Positions 49,739 to 58,447 of a stretch of DNA of 64,000 nucleotides are shown in pieces; the stretch's first letter is position 1, and each line of letters begins with the position of its first letter. The translations under genes were made by a program, and so were the position numbers. Below the pieces are notes generated by a model, which did no database searches, was not told the DNA's origin, and saw nothing but the letters and a program-made list of their open reading frames with translations. Source of the DNA: Lachnospiraceae bacterium UBA7202 (GTDB lineage Bacteria; Bacillota; Clostridia; Lachnospirales; Lachnospiraceae); assembly GCA_002490705.1 (NCBI GenBank), contig DKUO01000023.1:1-64000 (forward strand). Reading direction: 5' to 3'.

Positions 49739-51439
49739 CTATTCCCGTACAATCGGCAGCGTAATCCGCACCCGCGCGCCGCCCTCCGGCTGATTCTCGG
49801 CATAAAGGCCGTACTGTGTCCCGTAGTGCAGCCGGATAATCGTATCCACATTATAGAAACCGATATGACCCTTTAATTCCTCTCTGTTACGCTCCTTCAA
49901 AAGACCGAGGATGGTCTCATCCATGCCGCACCCATCATCATACACTTCTATGCAGAGCGTTTCCTCTTCTTCGTAGATATTCAGGAAGATATGGCCGTGC
50001 TCCCGCTCCTTCAAACCATGGATAATCGCATTTTCCACAATCGGCTGAATGATCATCTTGGGCACCATGCAATCCTCCAACTCCAAAGGCAGCTCCACGT
50101 CATAAGTGAAATTACCGTCAAAGCGGATTTTCTGGATATCCATATAGGCGCATACCAGACTGACTTCCTCCGACAGACTGATAAACTGCGCTTCGGAGAT
50201 ACTGGTGCGAAGTATCTTCGCAAGCCCGGAGGCCATAGTCGCCAGCTCCGACACATGGTGGGCCTTTGCCACCCATTTGATCGTGTCAAGCGTATTGTAC
50301 AGAAAATGAGGATTCAGCTGGGCCTGCATCATGGCAATATTGCTGTCGTTTAACTCCTTTTGCTGTTTTACCTGCAAAGCCAGATTCTCTTTGATCTGTC
50401 TGGTCATCCCGTCAAAACTGGCGGAAAGCTGCCCGAATTCATCCTTCCTGCCGCTGCCCACCTGCATGTCCAGATCACCGCCCTCCACGCGGGCCATAGC
50501 CTGTGAAAGCCTCTTCACCGGCGCGGTTAAATAATTGCTCATCACACCCGCCGCTGCAATACAAAGGAGCAGGGAACACACCGCCATAATCATCATTACG
50601 CCCACGGTCATATTGGTTACGTCACGCGTAAATACCGGTTCTTTTCCCAGTATAATATAGAGTCCTGTCTGTTCCAGCGGCGCTATGTAGAAGGTGATGC
50701 CGTCCGTCGTCTGACGCAGATCTTCCCCCGCCATCCGTCTGGTTCTGAGCGTCTGGGCCAATGAAGCCTCCTTGGCCGCCTTCGTGCTGTACACATCCTC
50801 CCAGTAGCTGTTCAGCACTGCAATTCCATTCTCTTCATTATATGTTCCGGACAAAATGGTTTCAAAATGAGATTCGGTTATGTCCATCACCACAAAACCG
50901 AGACATTCCTCATCCTCATCCAGAATTGCACAAGCTCCCTGTAGGCAGGGCTTCTCCTTGTCCTGTTCCCATGACGCCCGGCGCAAAATCATTTCATGGG
51001 AATGGGTGCGCGCCACCTTTAACAGCCCCCAATAGGGAGGAAGTTCCCCCTCCGCACCCTGCGGGGATGTGGAAAGGCTGCAACGGCCCTGTGCATCATA
51101 GATATGAAACCATGCAATTTCCCGCAAATCCTGCGTCTTTTCGTACAGCCTCTTATACGCTTTATTTTTCAGCCAGCTGTCGGTCTGGGTAATGCCATCC
51201 ACAATCACCCCGTCGGACATAATCTCCTGCGCCGCCTGCTCCATCTCATCAAAGACGCCGGCCAAACGGTTCTCCACACTAATTAACTGCTCCTGTGTCT
51301 TTTCCTCATAGTCCCTTGAAAGCCTCGCCTTCAAAACACTGACCAGAAAACAGCCGGTAATCACCATCGGAACCAGCGCCACCACAATAAAGCACAAAAA
51401 TAATTCTCTTTTAAAGGATTTCCTGATAACCGTCTTCAT
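49739..51439 (-). CDS. YesM-type sensor histidine kinase
   Basis: 566 residues. Two membrane segments (about 12-38 and 275-302) flank an outer domain, followed by HAMP (TAPVKRLSQAMARVEGGD) and the HisKA-like segment QAQLNPHFLYNTLDTIKWVA with the phospho-acceptor H378. The HATPase has VENAIIHGLK and DDGCGM. It lies between its response regulator and a binding lipoprotein that ends 2 bp before its start (TAGGGATG), so lipoprotein and kinase are translationally coupled. This suggests that the lipoprotein presents the ligand to the kinase. Confidence 0.92.
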   Translation of the reverse strand: MKTVIRKSFKRELFLCFIVVALVPMVITGCFLVSVLKARLSRDYEEKTQEQLISVENRLAGVFDEMEQAAQEIMSDGVIVDGITQTDSWLKNKAYKRLYEKTQDLREIAWFHIYDAQGRCSLSTSPQGAEGELPPYWGLLKVARTHSHEMILRRASWEQDKEKPCLQGACAILDEDEECLGFVVMDITESHFETILSGTYNEENGIAVLNSYWEDVYSTKAAKEASLAQTLRTRRMAGEDLRQTTDGITFYIAPLEQTGLYIILGKEPVFTRDVTNMTVGVMMIMAVCSLLLCIAAAGVMSNYLTAPVKRLSQAMARVEGGDLDMQVGSGRKDEFGQLSASFDGMTRQIKENLALQVKQQKELNDSNIAMMQAQLNPHFLYNTLDTIKWVAKAHHVSELATMASGLAKILRTSISEAQFISLSEEVSLVCAYMDIQKIRFDGNFTYDVELPLELEDCMVPKMIIQPIVENAIIHGLKEREHGHIFLNIYEEEETLCIEVYDDGCGMDETILGLLKERNREELKGHIGFYNVDTIIRLHYGTQYGLYAENQPEGGARVRITLPIVRE

Positions 51440-51441
51440 CC

Positions 51442-52443
51442 CTACCGTGTCAGTTCCTTCCACTTCGCCAATATTTCTTCCCGATGTTCCTCCGAATAAT
51501 TCAAATCATACCGCACTTCTCTGATCTCTTCGCCCTCCGCGCCCTTCCGAACGCTCCTGCGGTAAAGCCGATCCTCCAGAAGTCTCTGCACATCCTCGCT
51601 CACCGTAAACTCTATGAACAGCTCCGCATTCTCCCTGTGAGGCGCATTTTTGATCAGCGCACTCCCGTCCGGCACGGCCGCAGTTCCCTCTCTGGGATAA
51701 ATCATGGCAATATCCGCATTTTGATCCATCTCCTTTAAGACGGTTTCTTCCAATGTGATCCCGATCAGCTTCTTGCCCGCCGTCACTTCCCCCAGCACTT
51801 CCCCCGAACCGGAGAGAATGTCTCCGTCCAGATTGGAAACAAACGTCTCCATCACTTCCTCCTCGGTCATATCGTCCGAGAGGATCTGTATCATTGCCAA
51901 AAGTGCCGTGTAACTGCTGCCCGACCGGTCAGGATCTGCAAAGGCAATACTGCCCTTCCAGTGGTTGTTAGTTAGATCCCGCCAGCTTCTGGGCGTACCC
52001 GCCGAAATCACCAGCTTTTTGTTATAGACAATGACAATGGGAAGCCTGGAAAACACCGTATACACACCATCAGGCGACGCATAGGTATCGTCGAGCTGGG
52101 CGCTCTGGCTGCTGACATAGGATTCAAAATAATCCCGGTATGCATTCAGGCTGTCCACACCACCGCCAAACATCACATCTCCCGAATCTTTTCCGTTTTC
52201 CTCCTCGATCCGATCCAGCAGATCGTTCGTTCCGCCGGTAACCACCTCTACCCAGATACCCGTCCGCTCCTCAAATTCCCTGACGATAGGCCCATAGATT
52301 TCTTCCTTGTGGGAGGTATAAACCACCAGCTTATTGCTTTCCTCCAGCCGGTATTCCTCCTGCGCCTGCCCAGCCCCGCAGCCGCATAAAATAAACAGCG
52401 GCGCCAACAGACTTGCAGCCGCCTGCAACATACGCTTTTTCAT
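51442..52443 (-). CDS. Substrate-binding lipoprotein linked to the kinase
   Basis: 333 residues. Lipoprotein signal ending ILCGC, then NKLVVYTSHKEEIYGPIVRE, the opening of FbpA-like ferric/anion-binding proteins, and GGTNDLLDRI. With a kinase and a regulator behind it, the arrangement resembles PgtC-PgtB-PgtA, in which a binding protein helps the sensor. It could also feed the same permease as the second lipoprotein. Ligand unknown. GAAAGGAAATGGAAGC precedes the ATG. First gene of the sensing operon. Confidence 0.88.
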   Translation of the reverse strand: MKKRMLQAAASLLAPLFILCGCGAGQAQEEYRLEESNKLVVYTSHKEEIYGPIVREFEERTGIWVEVVTGGTNDLLDRIEEENGKDSGDVMFGGGVDSLNAYRDYFESYVSSQSAQLDDTYASPDGVYTVFSRLPIVIVYNKKLVISAGTPRSWRDLTNNHWKGSIAFADPDRSGSSYTALLAMIQILSDDMTEEEVMETFVSNLDGDILSGSGEVLGEVTAGKKLIGITLEETVLKEMDQNADIAMIYPREGTAAVPDGSALIKNAPHRENAELFIEFTVSEDVQRLLEDRLYRRSVRKGAEGEEIREVRYDLNYSEEHREEILAKWKELTR

Positions 52444-52502
52444 GCTTCCATTTCCTTTCTCCCTTTATTTTACCAAAAACCATTCTTTGACGAAAGAGCC
52501 AC

Positions 52503-52531
52503 TTGACACTTCCTTTTTTTGGGTCCATAAT
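52503..52531 (+). promoter_or_regulatory. sigma-A promoter of the Mrp-type operon
   Basis: TTGACA (52503-52508), 17 bp, CATAAT (52526-52531), 73 bp upstream of the first gene. The -35 is perfect and the -10 differs from TATAAT at one position. Confidence 0.7.
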
Positions 52532-52604
52532 ATCAACGTTAAACAAAACTCCTTTATAATAGGAAGAAACATGCTAAAGAATTTTGCGAGATTGGAGTGG
52601 AAAA

Positions 52605-53069
52605 ATGTTCGTAATTTTTTTTCTGGTCTGGGTTATCTTTAACGGGCAGTTTACCGCAGAAATTGCTGCCTTCGGCATTGTAATTGCAGGGGCTATGTAT
52701 TGGTTTTTCTGTAAGTTTTTTGATTACAGTCCCCGGTACGACCTTTTTTTATGTAAAAAGGCGCCCCTCCTGCTGCAATATCTATTTACCCTGGTCTGGG
52801 AAATTTTGAAGGCCAATTTAATCGTATTCCGCATGATTTACTCCGCAGAGTATGAATTGGAACCCGCCGTCATCCACTTTAAGACGGATCTTCATTCCAC
52901 CTTTGCGCGGGTGCTGTTAGCGAATTCCATTACGCTGACACCGGGCACCATCACCGTTGCCCTGACGGGCAATGAATATACGGTCCATTGTCTTGACAAG
53001 GAACTGGCGGAGGGCATTTCCTCCTCCGTGTTCGTAAAACTTTTAAAGAAACTGGAAACGGCCGAGTAA
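52605..53069 (+). CDS. mrpE: Mrp/Mbh antiporter subunit E
   Basis: 154 residues. Three membrane segments near the N-terminus, then the soluble segment LANSITLTPGTITVALTGNE, the hallmark of MrpE/MnhE, and the close KLLKKLETAE. The ATG at 52605 has GGAG 7 nt upstream, and an earlier in-frame TTG at 52584 is not needed. It is the first subunit of a sodium or potassium/proton antiporter complex in the membrane. The ten-gene operon is tightly spaced, mostly overlapping or under 45 bp. Confidence 0.9.
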   Translation: MFVIFFLVWVIFNGQFTAEIAAFGIVIAGAMYWFFCKFFDYSPRYDLFLCKKAPLLLQYLFTLVWEILKANLIVFRMIYSAEYELEPAVIHFKTDLHSTFARVLLANSITLTPGTITVALTGNEYTVHCLDKELAEGISSSVFVKLLKKLETAE

Positions 53070-53096
53070 TTGTCTGTGCTGTGGAAAGGAGGAACT

Positions 53097-53429
53097 ATGG
53101 AAAAAGAAATGCTTTATCATCCGCTCTTTATTGCACTGTTAATTCTGCTCTCCATTATGCTGCTCGTCTGTCTGATCCGCGCCGTAAAGGGCCCCCGTGT
53201 GGCTGACCGTCTTGTGGCTGTCAACATGATGGGAACCATGGTCATGGTCATGATTTCCATTCTGGCGTTGCTGCTAAAGGAGGGATATCTGGTGGATATC
53301 TGCCTGATCTACGCCATGATCAGTTTTCTTGCGGTAGTGGTAATTTCCAAAGTATATATCGGCATTTACGAAGAACGGCACCACAATCTGGAAAATGGGG
53401 AAGGAGGAGATACAGATGAACGCAGTTGA
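53097..53429 (+). CDS. mrpF: Mrp/Mbh antiporter subunit F
   Basis: 110 residues, three membrane segments. Conserved IRAVKGPRVADRLVAVNMMGT is the MrpF/PhaF signature. GGAGG lies 5 nt before the ATG at 53097. It overlaps the G subunit gene by 14 bp. A small core subunit of the complex. Confidence 0.9.
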   Translation: MEKEMLYHPLFIALLILLSIMLLVCLIRAVKGPRVADRLVAVNMMGTMVMVMISILALLLKEGYLVDICLIYAMISFLAVVVISKVYIGIYEERHHNLENGEGGDTDERS

Positions 53430-53817
53430 ATGGATCAAATTGATTGCCGGAAGCATTTTTTTAATAATTGGCATAGTAATCTTCTTCACGGAACTTTTCG
53501 GCGTTTTTCACTTTAAATACGTTCTGAACAGGATGCACGCCGCCGCCATGGGCGACACGCTTGGCATCAGCTCCTGTCTGATCGGCCTGATGATTTTTTC
53601 TGGTCTGAACTTTACCACCCTGAAAATGTTTTTGATTGTCGTCTTTTTGTGGTTTGCTTCCCCCGTCTCCTCCCATGTTCTTTCCAGACTGGAAGCCGCC
53701 ACAAATGAACATTTATCTGATCACTGCGAAATATATGAAGACGTAGCGCTCTTAGAGCAGGAATTATCTGCCAGAAGAGCGGAAAATACGATGGAAAAGG
53801 AGGGCGACCCGTCATGA
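53416..53817 (+). CDS. mrpG: Mrp/Mbh antiporter subunit G
   Basis: 133 residues, three membrane segments. RMHAAAMGDTLGISSCLIGL is the MrpG/MnhG motif; a charged tail of about 40 residues follows. GGAGGAGATACAG precedes the ATG at 53416. The stop overlaps the start of the next gene by 4 bp. Confidence 0.92.
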   Translation: MNAVEWIKLIAGSIFLIIGIVIFFTELFGVFHFKYVLNRMHAAAMGDTLGISSCLIGLMIFSGLNFTTLKMFLIVVFLWFASPVSSHVLSRLEAATNEHLSDHCEIYEDVALLEQELSARRAENTMEKEGDPS

Positions 53818-54089
53818 CAGCTTTTCAAATTATTTTGATGGGGCTATTAATTATCTGTGCAGTCTCCGTCAGCTTTTCCAAAAATCTTTTAAACGCAATT
53901 TTAATTTATATGTCCTTCAGTCTGGTTATGTCCATGCTCTGGATCTGTCTGGAGTCCCCCGATCTGGCCATCACAGAGGCGGCCGTCGGCGCTGGAATCA
54001 CCAGCGTACTCTTTTTCGTGACGCTCAAAAAGATTCGCGCCATCGAGGCGGCGGAACCGGAAGAGAAGGAGGAATCAAAAGATGAGTAA
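53814..54089 (+). CDS. DUF4040 (MbhD-like) subunit
   Basis: 91 residues, three membrane segments, ESPDLAITEAAVGAGITSVLF being the DUF4040 motif. In Mrp complexes this domain is the middle part of MrpA; in archaeal Mbh it is a separate MbhD protein, as here. Overlaps its neighbours by 4 and 8 bp. The glutamates of this segment are thought to lie on the ion path. Confidence 0.88.
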   Translation: MTAFQIILMGLLIICAVSVSFSKNLLNAILIYMSFSLVMSMLWICLESPDLAITEAAVGAGITSVLFFVTLKKIRAIEAAEPEEKEESKDE

Positions 54090-55041
54090 AAAAAGACCGG
54101 AATCGGAATACCAAAAAACATTTGCCTTCCATTTTTTCAGATGGCTTTCCGGATCGAAAGATCCCTATCTCGGCGAGGTGGAAATGCACCCTCAGAAGGA
54201 ATATCAGATTGATCCTGAGGCGGCTTTGCGGCACGAAAAGGAGCATGACGCCATTCTGGACAAGGTTTATGACCCCAAGCGCAATATGGGAATGAAACTC
54301 TTCCACAAACTTTATCATGCCACCAGCATTATCTTCTGCCTGTTTTTGATCGCCCTGCTTTTGGTGACAATCTCATGGCTGCCCGCCACCGGAACAGTCA
54401 ACCGACCCGTCAACAACGAGGTGGCAGAGCGCTACATTGAAAAAGGTTTGGAGGAAACAGGCGCCGTCAACATCGTGGCTGGTATGATTCTAGACTACAG
54501 AGCCTTTGATACGCTGGGAGAATCACACGTGTTATTTACAGCGACAATCACGGTTCTGATTCTGCTTCGTCTGAATAAGACCGAAAAAAATGAAGCGGAA
54601 CTGAGCGACCGCCGTTTCGAGCCGAAAAACGACGCGATTTTGCAGCTCGTGGCGACCTTCCTTGTGCCGATTATCATTATTTTCGGCATTTATGTGATCC
54701 TAAACGGCCATTTAGGCCCCGGCGGCGGTTTCTCCGGCGGCGCCGTGATCGGTGCGGGACTGGTGCTTTATCTAAATGCCTTTGGTTTCAAAAAGACAGA
54801 GCGGTTTTTTACGGAGAAAACTTACAAATGGATATGCTTTTTCTCCCTTTCCTTCTACTGTCTGGCAAAAAGCTATTCCTTTTACACAGGCGCTAACCAG
54901 CTCCACAGCATAATCCCCAAGGGCACGCCCGGCGCGATCCTGTCAAGCGGATTGATTCTGCCCTTAAATATCGCGGTGGGCCTTGTGGTTGCCTGCACAA
55001 TCTACGCTTTTTATGCCATGTTCCGAAAAGGAGGGTTTTAA
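54082..55041 (+). CDS. MbhE-MnhB fusion subunit
   Basis: 319 residues. A soluble N-terminal lead of about 80 residues (unfamiliar) precedes a first membrane part with TVNRPVNNEVAERYIEKG and VNIVAGMILDYRAFDTLGE, the MbhE/MrpA C-terminal motif. The second part (ILQLVATFLVPIIIIFGIYV, GHLGPGGGFSGGAVIGAG) is a complete MnhB/MrpB domain. In archaeal Mbh these are separate MbhE and MbhF; here they form one chain. It starts 8 bp before the end of the DUF4040 gene. Confidence 0.88.
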   Translation: MSKKRPESEYQKTFAFHFFRWLSGSKDPYLGEVEMHPQKEYQIDPEAALRHEKEHDAILDKVYDPKRNMGMKLFHKLYHATSIIFCLFLIALLLVTISWLPATGTVNRPVNNEVAERYIEKGLEETGAVNIVAGMILDYRAFDTLGESHVLFTATITVLILLRLNKTEKNEAELSDRRFEPKNDAILQLVATFLVPIIIIFGIYVILNGHLGPGGGFSGGAVIGAGLVLYLNAFGFKKTERFFTEKTYKWICFFSLSFYCLAKSYSFYTGANQLHSIIPKGTPGAILSSGLILPLNIAVGLVVACTIYAFYAMFRKGGF

Positions 55042-55042
55042 T

Positions 55043-55417
55043 ATGGGCCCGAATTTACTTGCAAATTACGGGGAAGCCGTCGCGGCAATTCTGTTTTGTA
55101 TCGGTTTTACCAATCTGCTTTTGCAGACCAACTTAATAAAAAAAATTATTGGTTTGAATGTGATGGACAGCGCAATCTATCTCTTCCTTGCGGAAAAAGG
55201 ATATATTGCGGGACGCGTTGCGCCTATTGTGGTGAACGGCGTCACCAGCACGGAAGCCTATATCAACCCGATTCCCAGCGGCCTTGTGCTTACCGGTATC
55301 GTAGTGTCTGTCTCCGTGACCGCTCTTATGCTGTCCCTGACGATCCGTCTCTACACCAGATATCACACGCTGGATCTTGACGAGATCTCCGCACAGTTAA
55401 AGAAGGAGGGAAAATAA
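55043..55417 (+). CDS. mrpC: Mrp/Mbh antiporter subunit C (NuoK-like)
   Basis: 124 residues, three membrane segments. IKKIIGLNVMDSAIYLFL and the later INPIPSGLVLTGIVVSVSVTA are the MrpC/NuoK motifs. An unusual hydrophilic loop sits between the second and third segments (RVAPIVVNGVTSTEAY). GGAGGG precedes the ATG at 55043. The longer frame from 54983 lies inside the previous gene. Confidence 0.92.
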   Translation: MGPNLLANYGEAVAAILFCIGFTNLLLQTNLIKKIIGLNVMDSAIYLFLAEKGYIAGRVAPIVVNGVTSTEAYINPIPSGLVLTGIVVSVSVTALMLSLTIRLYTRYHTLDLDEISAQLKKEGK

Positions 55418-55418
55418 C

Positions 55419-56912
55419 ATGAATTTTATCTGTAATTTCCCCTTTTTCTCTATCCTGTTAAGCCTCTTTTCGGGCACTGTCTGCTCCGTGCTCCCCGCAA
55501 AGGCAGCGAAAGTGGTAAATCGTGTGGTGATTATCACAGTGGGCGTAATGTCTACGATACTTCTGTTATATCTTCTCTCCACAGGCGAAGCTTTCGTCTA
55601 CTGGATGGGGCACTTTCCCGCTCCCTGGGGCAACGAGATCCGGGCTGGCGTGCTGGAAGCAGGCATGGCTCTCTTTTTCTGCATCATCATGTACCTGTCC
55701 ATGGCGGGCGGCGCACACAAGCTTTACGGTGAAGTGGTGGAGAGCAAACATAGCTTATACTATATTTTGGTAAACCTGCTGCTGAGTTCTCTGCTTGCAC
55801 TGGTTTATACCAACGATATGTTTACCGCCTATGTCTTTGTGGAGATCAACACCATTTCCGCCTGTGGCCTGATTATGATCCGTCAGGTGGGACGCACCAT
55901 CGAAGCGGCTGTCCGCTATATGATTATGAGCCTTTTGGGGTCCGGCCTTCTGCTCTTCGGACTCTGCATCATGTACGACCTGACGGGCCATCTTCTCATG
56001 AGCAATATCAAAGAATCGGTGGGACAGCTTGTGACAAGCGGCGAATATCAGATCCCTCTGATCGTTTCCATAGCCCTGATGTGTATCGGCCTGTGCATCA
56101 AAAGCGCGCTGTTTCCCTTCCACGCCTGGCTGCCCGACGCCTACGGATACTCTACGGTGTCCTCCGCGGCAATCCTGTCCAGCCTGGTGTCCAAGGGCTA
56201 TATCTTTCTGTTAATTAAGATTATCTACCGGGTGATCGGCTTTGATATCTTTAACAGTACCAGAATCATCGACGTACTCTTTGTCTTCGGCCTGATGGGT
56301 ATGATTTTCGGTTCTATCAGCGCCATAAGGGAAAACGACATCCGCAGGATGATTGCTTTCTCCTCGGTGGCCCAGATCGGCTACATTTACATGGGCTTCG
56401 GCATGGGGACACAGGCGGGTATGGTGGCCAGTGTCTTCCACATCCTGTCCCATGCGGCGACCAAATCCCTGCTCTTTATCGCCGCCATCGGTCTTACGGA
56501 CGTGTCGGGCGGAAGCCGTAAGTTTATCGACCTGACAGGTGCGGCCTACCGCAATAAATGGGCCGGAGCCGCCTTTACGGCAGGCTCCCTGTCCATGGTT
56601 GGCGTTCCCTTATTTTCCGGATTTATCAGCAAACTCCTGTTTTCCCAGGCCGCGGTACAAGTGGAGGGTAAAATGCTCGCCTCGCTGATCGTTCTGGGCA
56701 TCAGTACGGTTCTGAACGCCATTTATTTTATGAAAACCGTGATCCGCATTTATACGCCTTTCAGTGAAACGGGGTATTCCGGTATCACTTTCAAAGATAT
56801 GAAGGGCTACTGCATAGTGCTTGTATGTTTCATTGTATTAAATGTCATTTTAGGCGTCAGCTCCCAGCCAATCGTGGATATGATCGAGCAGGGGCTTGCC
56901 ATGTTCGCTTGA
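55419..56912 (+). CDS. mrpD: Antiporter-like subunit 1 (MrpD/NuoN type)
   Basis: 497 residues, about 14 membrane segments. The ion-path residues are present: Glu in AYVFVEINTISACGL, Lys and His in CIKSALFPFHAWLPDAYGYS, Lys in SLVSKGYIFLL, and His/Lys in HAATKSLLF. It is the first of four large antiporter-like subunits in this operon. Its place directly after mrpC matches MrpD/MbhH. It starts one base after the mrpC stop with GGAGG upstream. Confidence 0.9.
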   Translation: MNFICNFPFFSILLSLFSGTVCSVLPAKAAKVVNRVVIITVGVMSTILLLYLLSTGEAFVYWMGHFPAPWGNEIRAGVLEAGMALFFCIIMYLSMAGGAHKLYGEVVESKHSLYYILVNLLLSSLLALVYTNDMFTAYVFVEINTISACGLIMIRQVGRTIEAAVRYMIMSLLGSGLLLFGLCIMYDLTGHLLMSNIKESVGQLVTSGEYQIPLIVSIALMCIGLCIKSALFPFHAWLPDAYGYSTVSSAAILSSLVSKGYIFLLIKIIYRVIGFDIFNSTRIIDVLFVFGLMGMIFGSISAIRENDIRRMIAFSSVAQIGYIYMGFGMGTQAGMVASVFHILSHAATKSLLFIAAIGLTDVSGGSRKFIDLTGAAYRNKWAGAAFTAGSLSMVGVPLFSGFISKLLFSQAAVQVEGKMLASLIVLGISTVLNAIYFMKTVIRIYTPFSETGYSGITFKDMKGYCIVLVCFIVLNVILGVSSQPIVDMIEQGLAMFA

Positions 56913-56949
56913 TTCACATTTGCTGTATTATTTACAAGGAGGTGAGGGC

Positions 56950-58443
56950 ATGTACCTAATACTTTTATCCATCTTTTTTCCGATTTTGGCAGGCGCGTTT
57001 TTGCTGATCCGCTATCGGACGCCTTTGTCAGGCGAGGCAAAAGCCGCCCAGAGAAAGACTTTGGTTACGCTGACAGGATGCTTTCTTGTCATCACAGCCC
57101 TGCTCGTGGTTCTTTCCCTGTTTATAGCAAAACAAAAGTTTATCCCATTTTATCTGACGAAAACCCTGCCGATTCATTTTATGATCGACGACATAGGCGC
57201 GCTTTTTTCCTTGCTGGCGGTTGCCGTCATGCTCTGCGCAGGCTTTTTCTCCTTTGAGTACATGAAGCACGAAGAGCGGGAAGGCCGCTACTACGGCTTT
57301 TACCTGTTGGTATTCGGCGTGCTGAACGCCCTGTGCTTTGCGGGGAACCTGATTACCTTTTATCTGTTTTTTGAGCTTTTAACCCTGTCTTCCATGACAT
57401 TGGTGTTACATAACGGCTCAAAAGAGGCGATTATGGCCGGATTAAAGTATTTGTTCTACTCCCTCTGCGGCGCGTATGCGGCATTGTTCGGCATTTATTT
57501 TCTCTATCAATATACCGGTACATTGAGTTTCTTCAACGGCTCATTATATGTCACCGCCATAGCGGAGCACGGCGGCTTTCTGCTGGTCGTAGCCTTTGTC
57601 ATGATTCTCGGCTTCGGTGTGAAGGCGGGCATGTTTCCCATGCACGCATGGCTGCCCACAGCCCATCCGGTTGCCCCCGCACCCGCGTCGGCCGTGTTAT
57701 CGGCTGTGATTGTCAAAGCAGGCGTACTGGCCATCATTCGAGTGCTCGACCTGTTCGGGGCATGGGACGGGGCATTGAAGTTCCTTTCGGGTACATGGAT
57801 GCAGACCGCATGGATCTGGCTGACGTTAGTCACAGTTTTCATGGGATCGCTGCTTGCCTACCGGGAACCAGTTCTGAAAAAGAGACTTGCTTACTCTACG
57901 GTCAGCCAGCTTTCCTATATTCTTTTCGGTCTGGCAGTTATGAACAAAACGGCCTTGAACGGCAGCCTGCTCCATGTGCTGGCCCACGGTTTTTCTAAGG
58001 CGGCTCTCTTCCTCTGCGCCGGAGCCATTATTTATAAGACGGGGAAAACGCGGGTGGAGGAAATGCGCGGTATCGGCAAGGAAATGCCCCTCACCATGTG
58101 GTGCTTTACCATCGCCTCCCTCGGTTTGATCGGTATCCCCCCCACGGGCGGCTTTGTGAGCAAATGGTATCTGGCCATCGGCTCCCTGAGAAGCGGCATT
58201 CCTGTTCTCGGTGTGCTTGGCCCGGTTATCCTTCTGGTCAGCGCGCTGCTCACCGCAGGATATCTGCTGCCGCTGACCATTCAGGGCTTTTTCCCCGGCG
58301 CTGATTATGATTACAGCAGGCTGGAAAAGAAAGAACCCTGTAGGCTTATGACTGTGCCGATCCTGATTCTGACGGTTCTGTCAGTTTTGACCGGCCTGTT
58401 ACCGGACTTCTATTCTTCTTTTTTGGCGATAATCGGGAGGTGA
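56950..58443 (+). CDS. Antiporter-like subunit 2 (NuoM type)
   Basis: 497 residues, about 14 membrane segments. Glu in YLFFELLTLSSM, Lys in GFGVKAGMFPMHAWLPTAHP, Lys in VIVKAGVLAII and His/Lys in HVLAHGFSKAALF are all kept, so it should be able to move protons. ATG at 56950 follows AAGGAGGTGAGGGC. Closest in pattern to subunits 3 and 4, with APAPASAVLSA shared with subunit 4. Confidence 0.9.
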   Translation: MYLILLSIFFPILAGAFLLIRYRTPLSGEAKAAQRKTLVTLTGCFLVITALLVVLSLFIAKQKFIPFYLTKTLPIHFMIDDIGALFSLLAVAVMLCAGFFSFEYMKHEEREGRYYGFYLLVFGVLNALCFAGNLITFYLFFELLTLSSMTLVLHNGSKEAIMAGLKYLFYSLCGAYAALFGIYFLYQYTGTLSFFNGSLYVTAIAEHGGFLLVVAFVMILGFGVKAGMFPMHAWLPTAHPVAPAPASAVLSAVIVKAGVLAIIRVLDLFGAWDGALKFLSGTWMQTAWIWLTLVTVFMGSLLAYREPVLKKRLAYSTVSQLSYILFGLAVMNKTALNGSLLHVLAHGFSKAALFLCAGAIIYKTGKTRVEEMRGIGKEMPLTMWCFTIASLGLIGIPPTGGFVSKWYLAIGSLRSGIPVLGVLGPVILLVSALLTAGYLLPLTIQGFFPGADYDYSRLEKKEPCRLMTVPILILTVLSVLTGLLPDFYSSFLAIIGR

Positions 58444-58447
58444 TAGC

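Noticed and set aside
53814..55041. a split MrpA subunit truncated by frameshift
   Set aside because: The DUF4040 and MbhE-type parts are separate or refused in the orderly Mbh manner, with overlapping starts and no leftover MrpA antiporter fragment, so this is gene architecture rather than damage.
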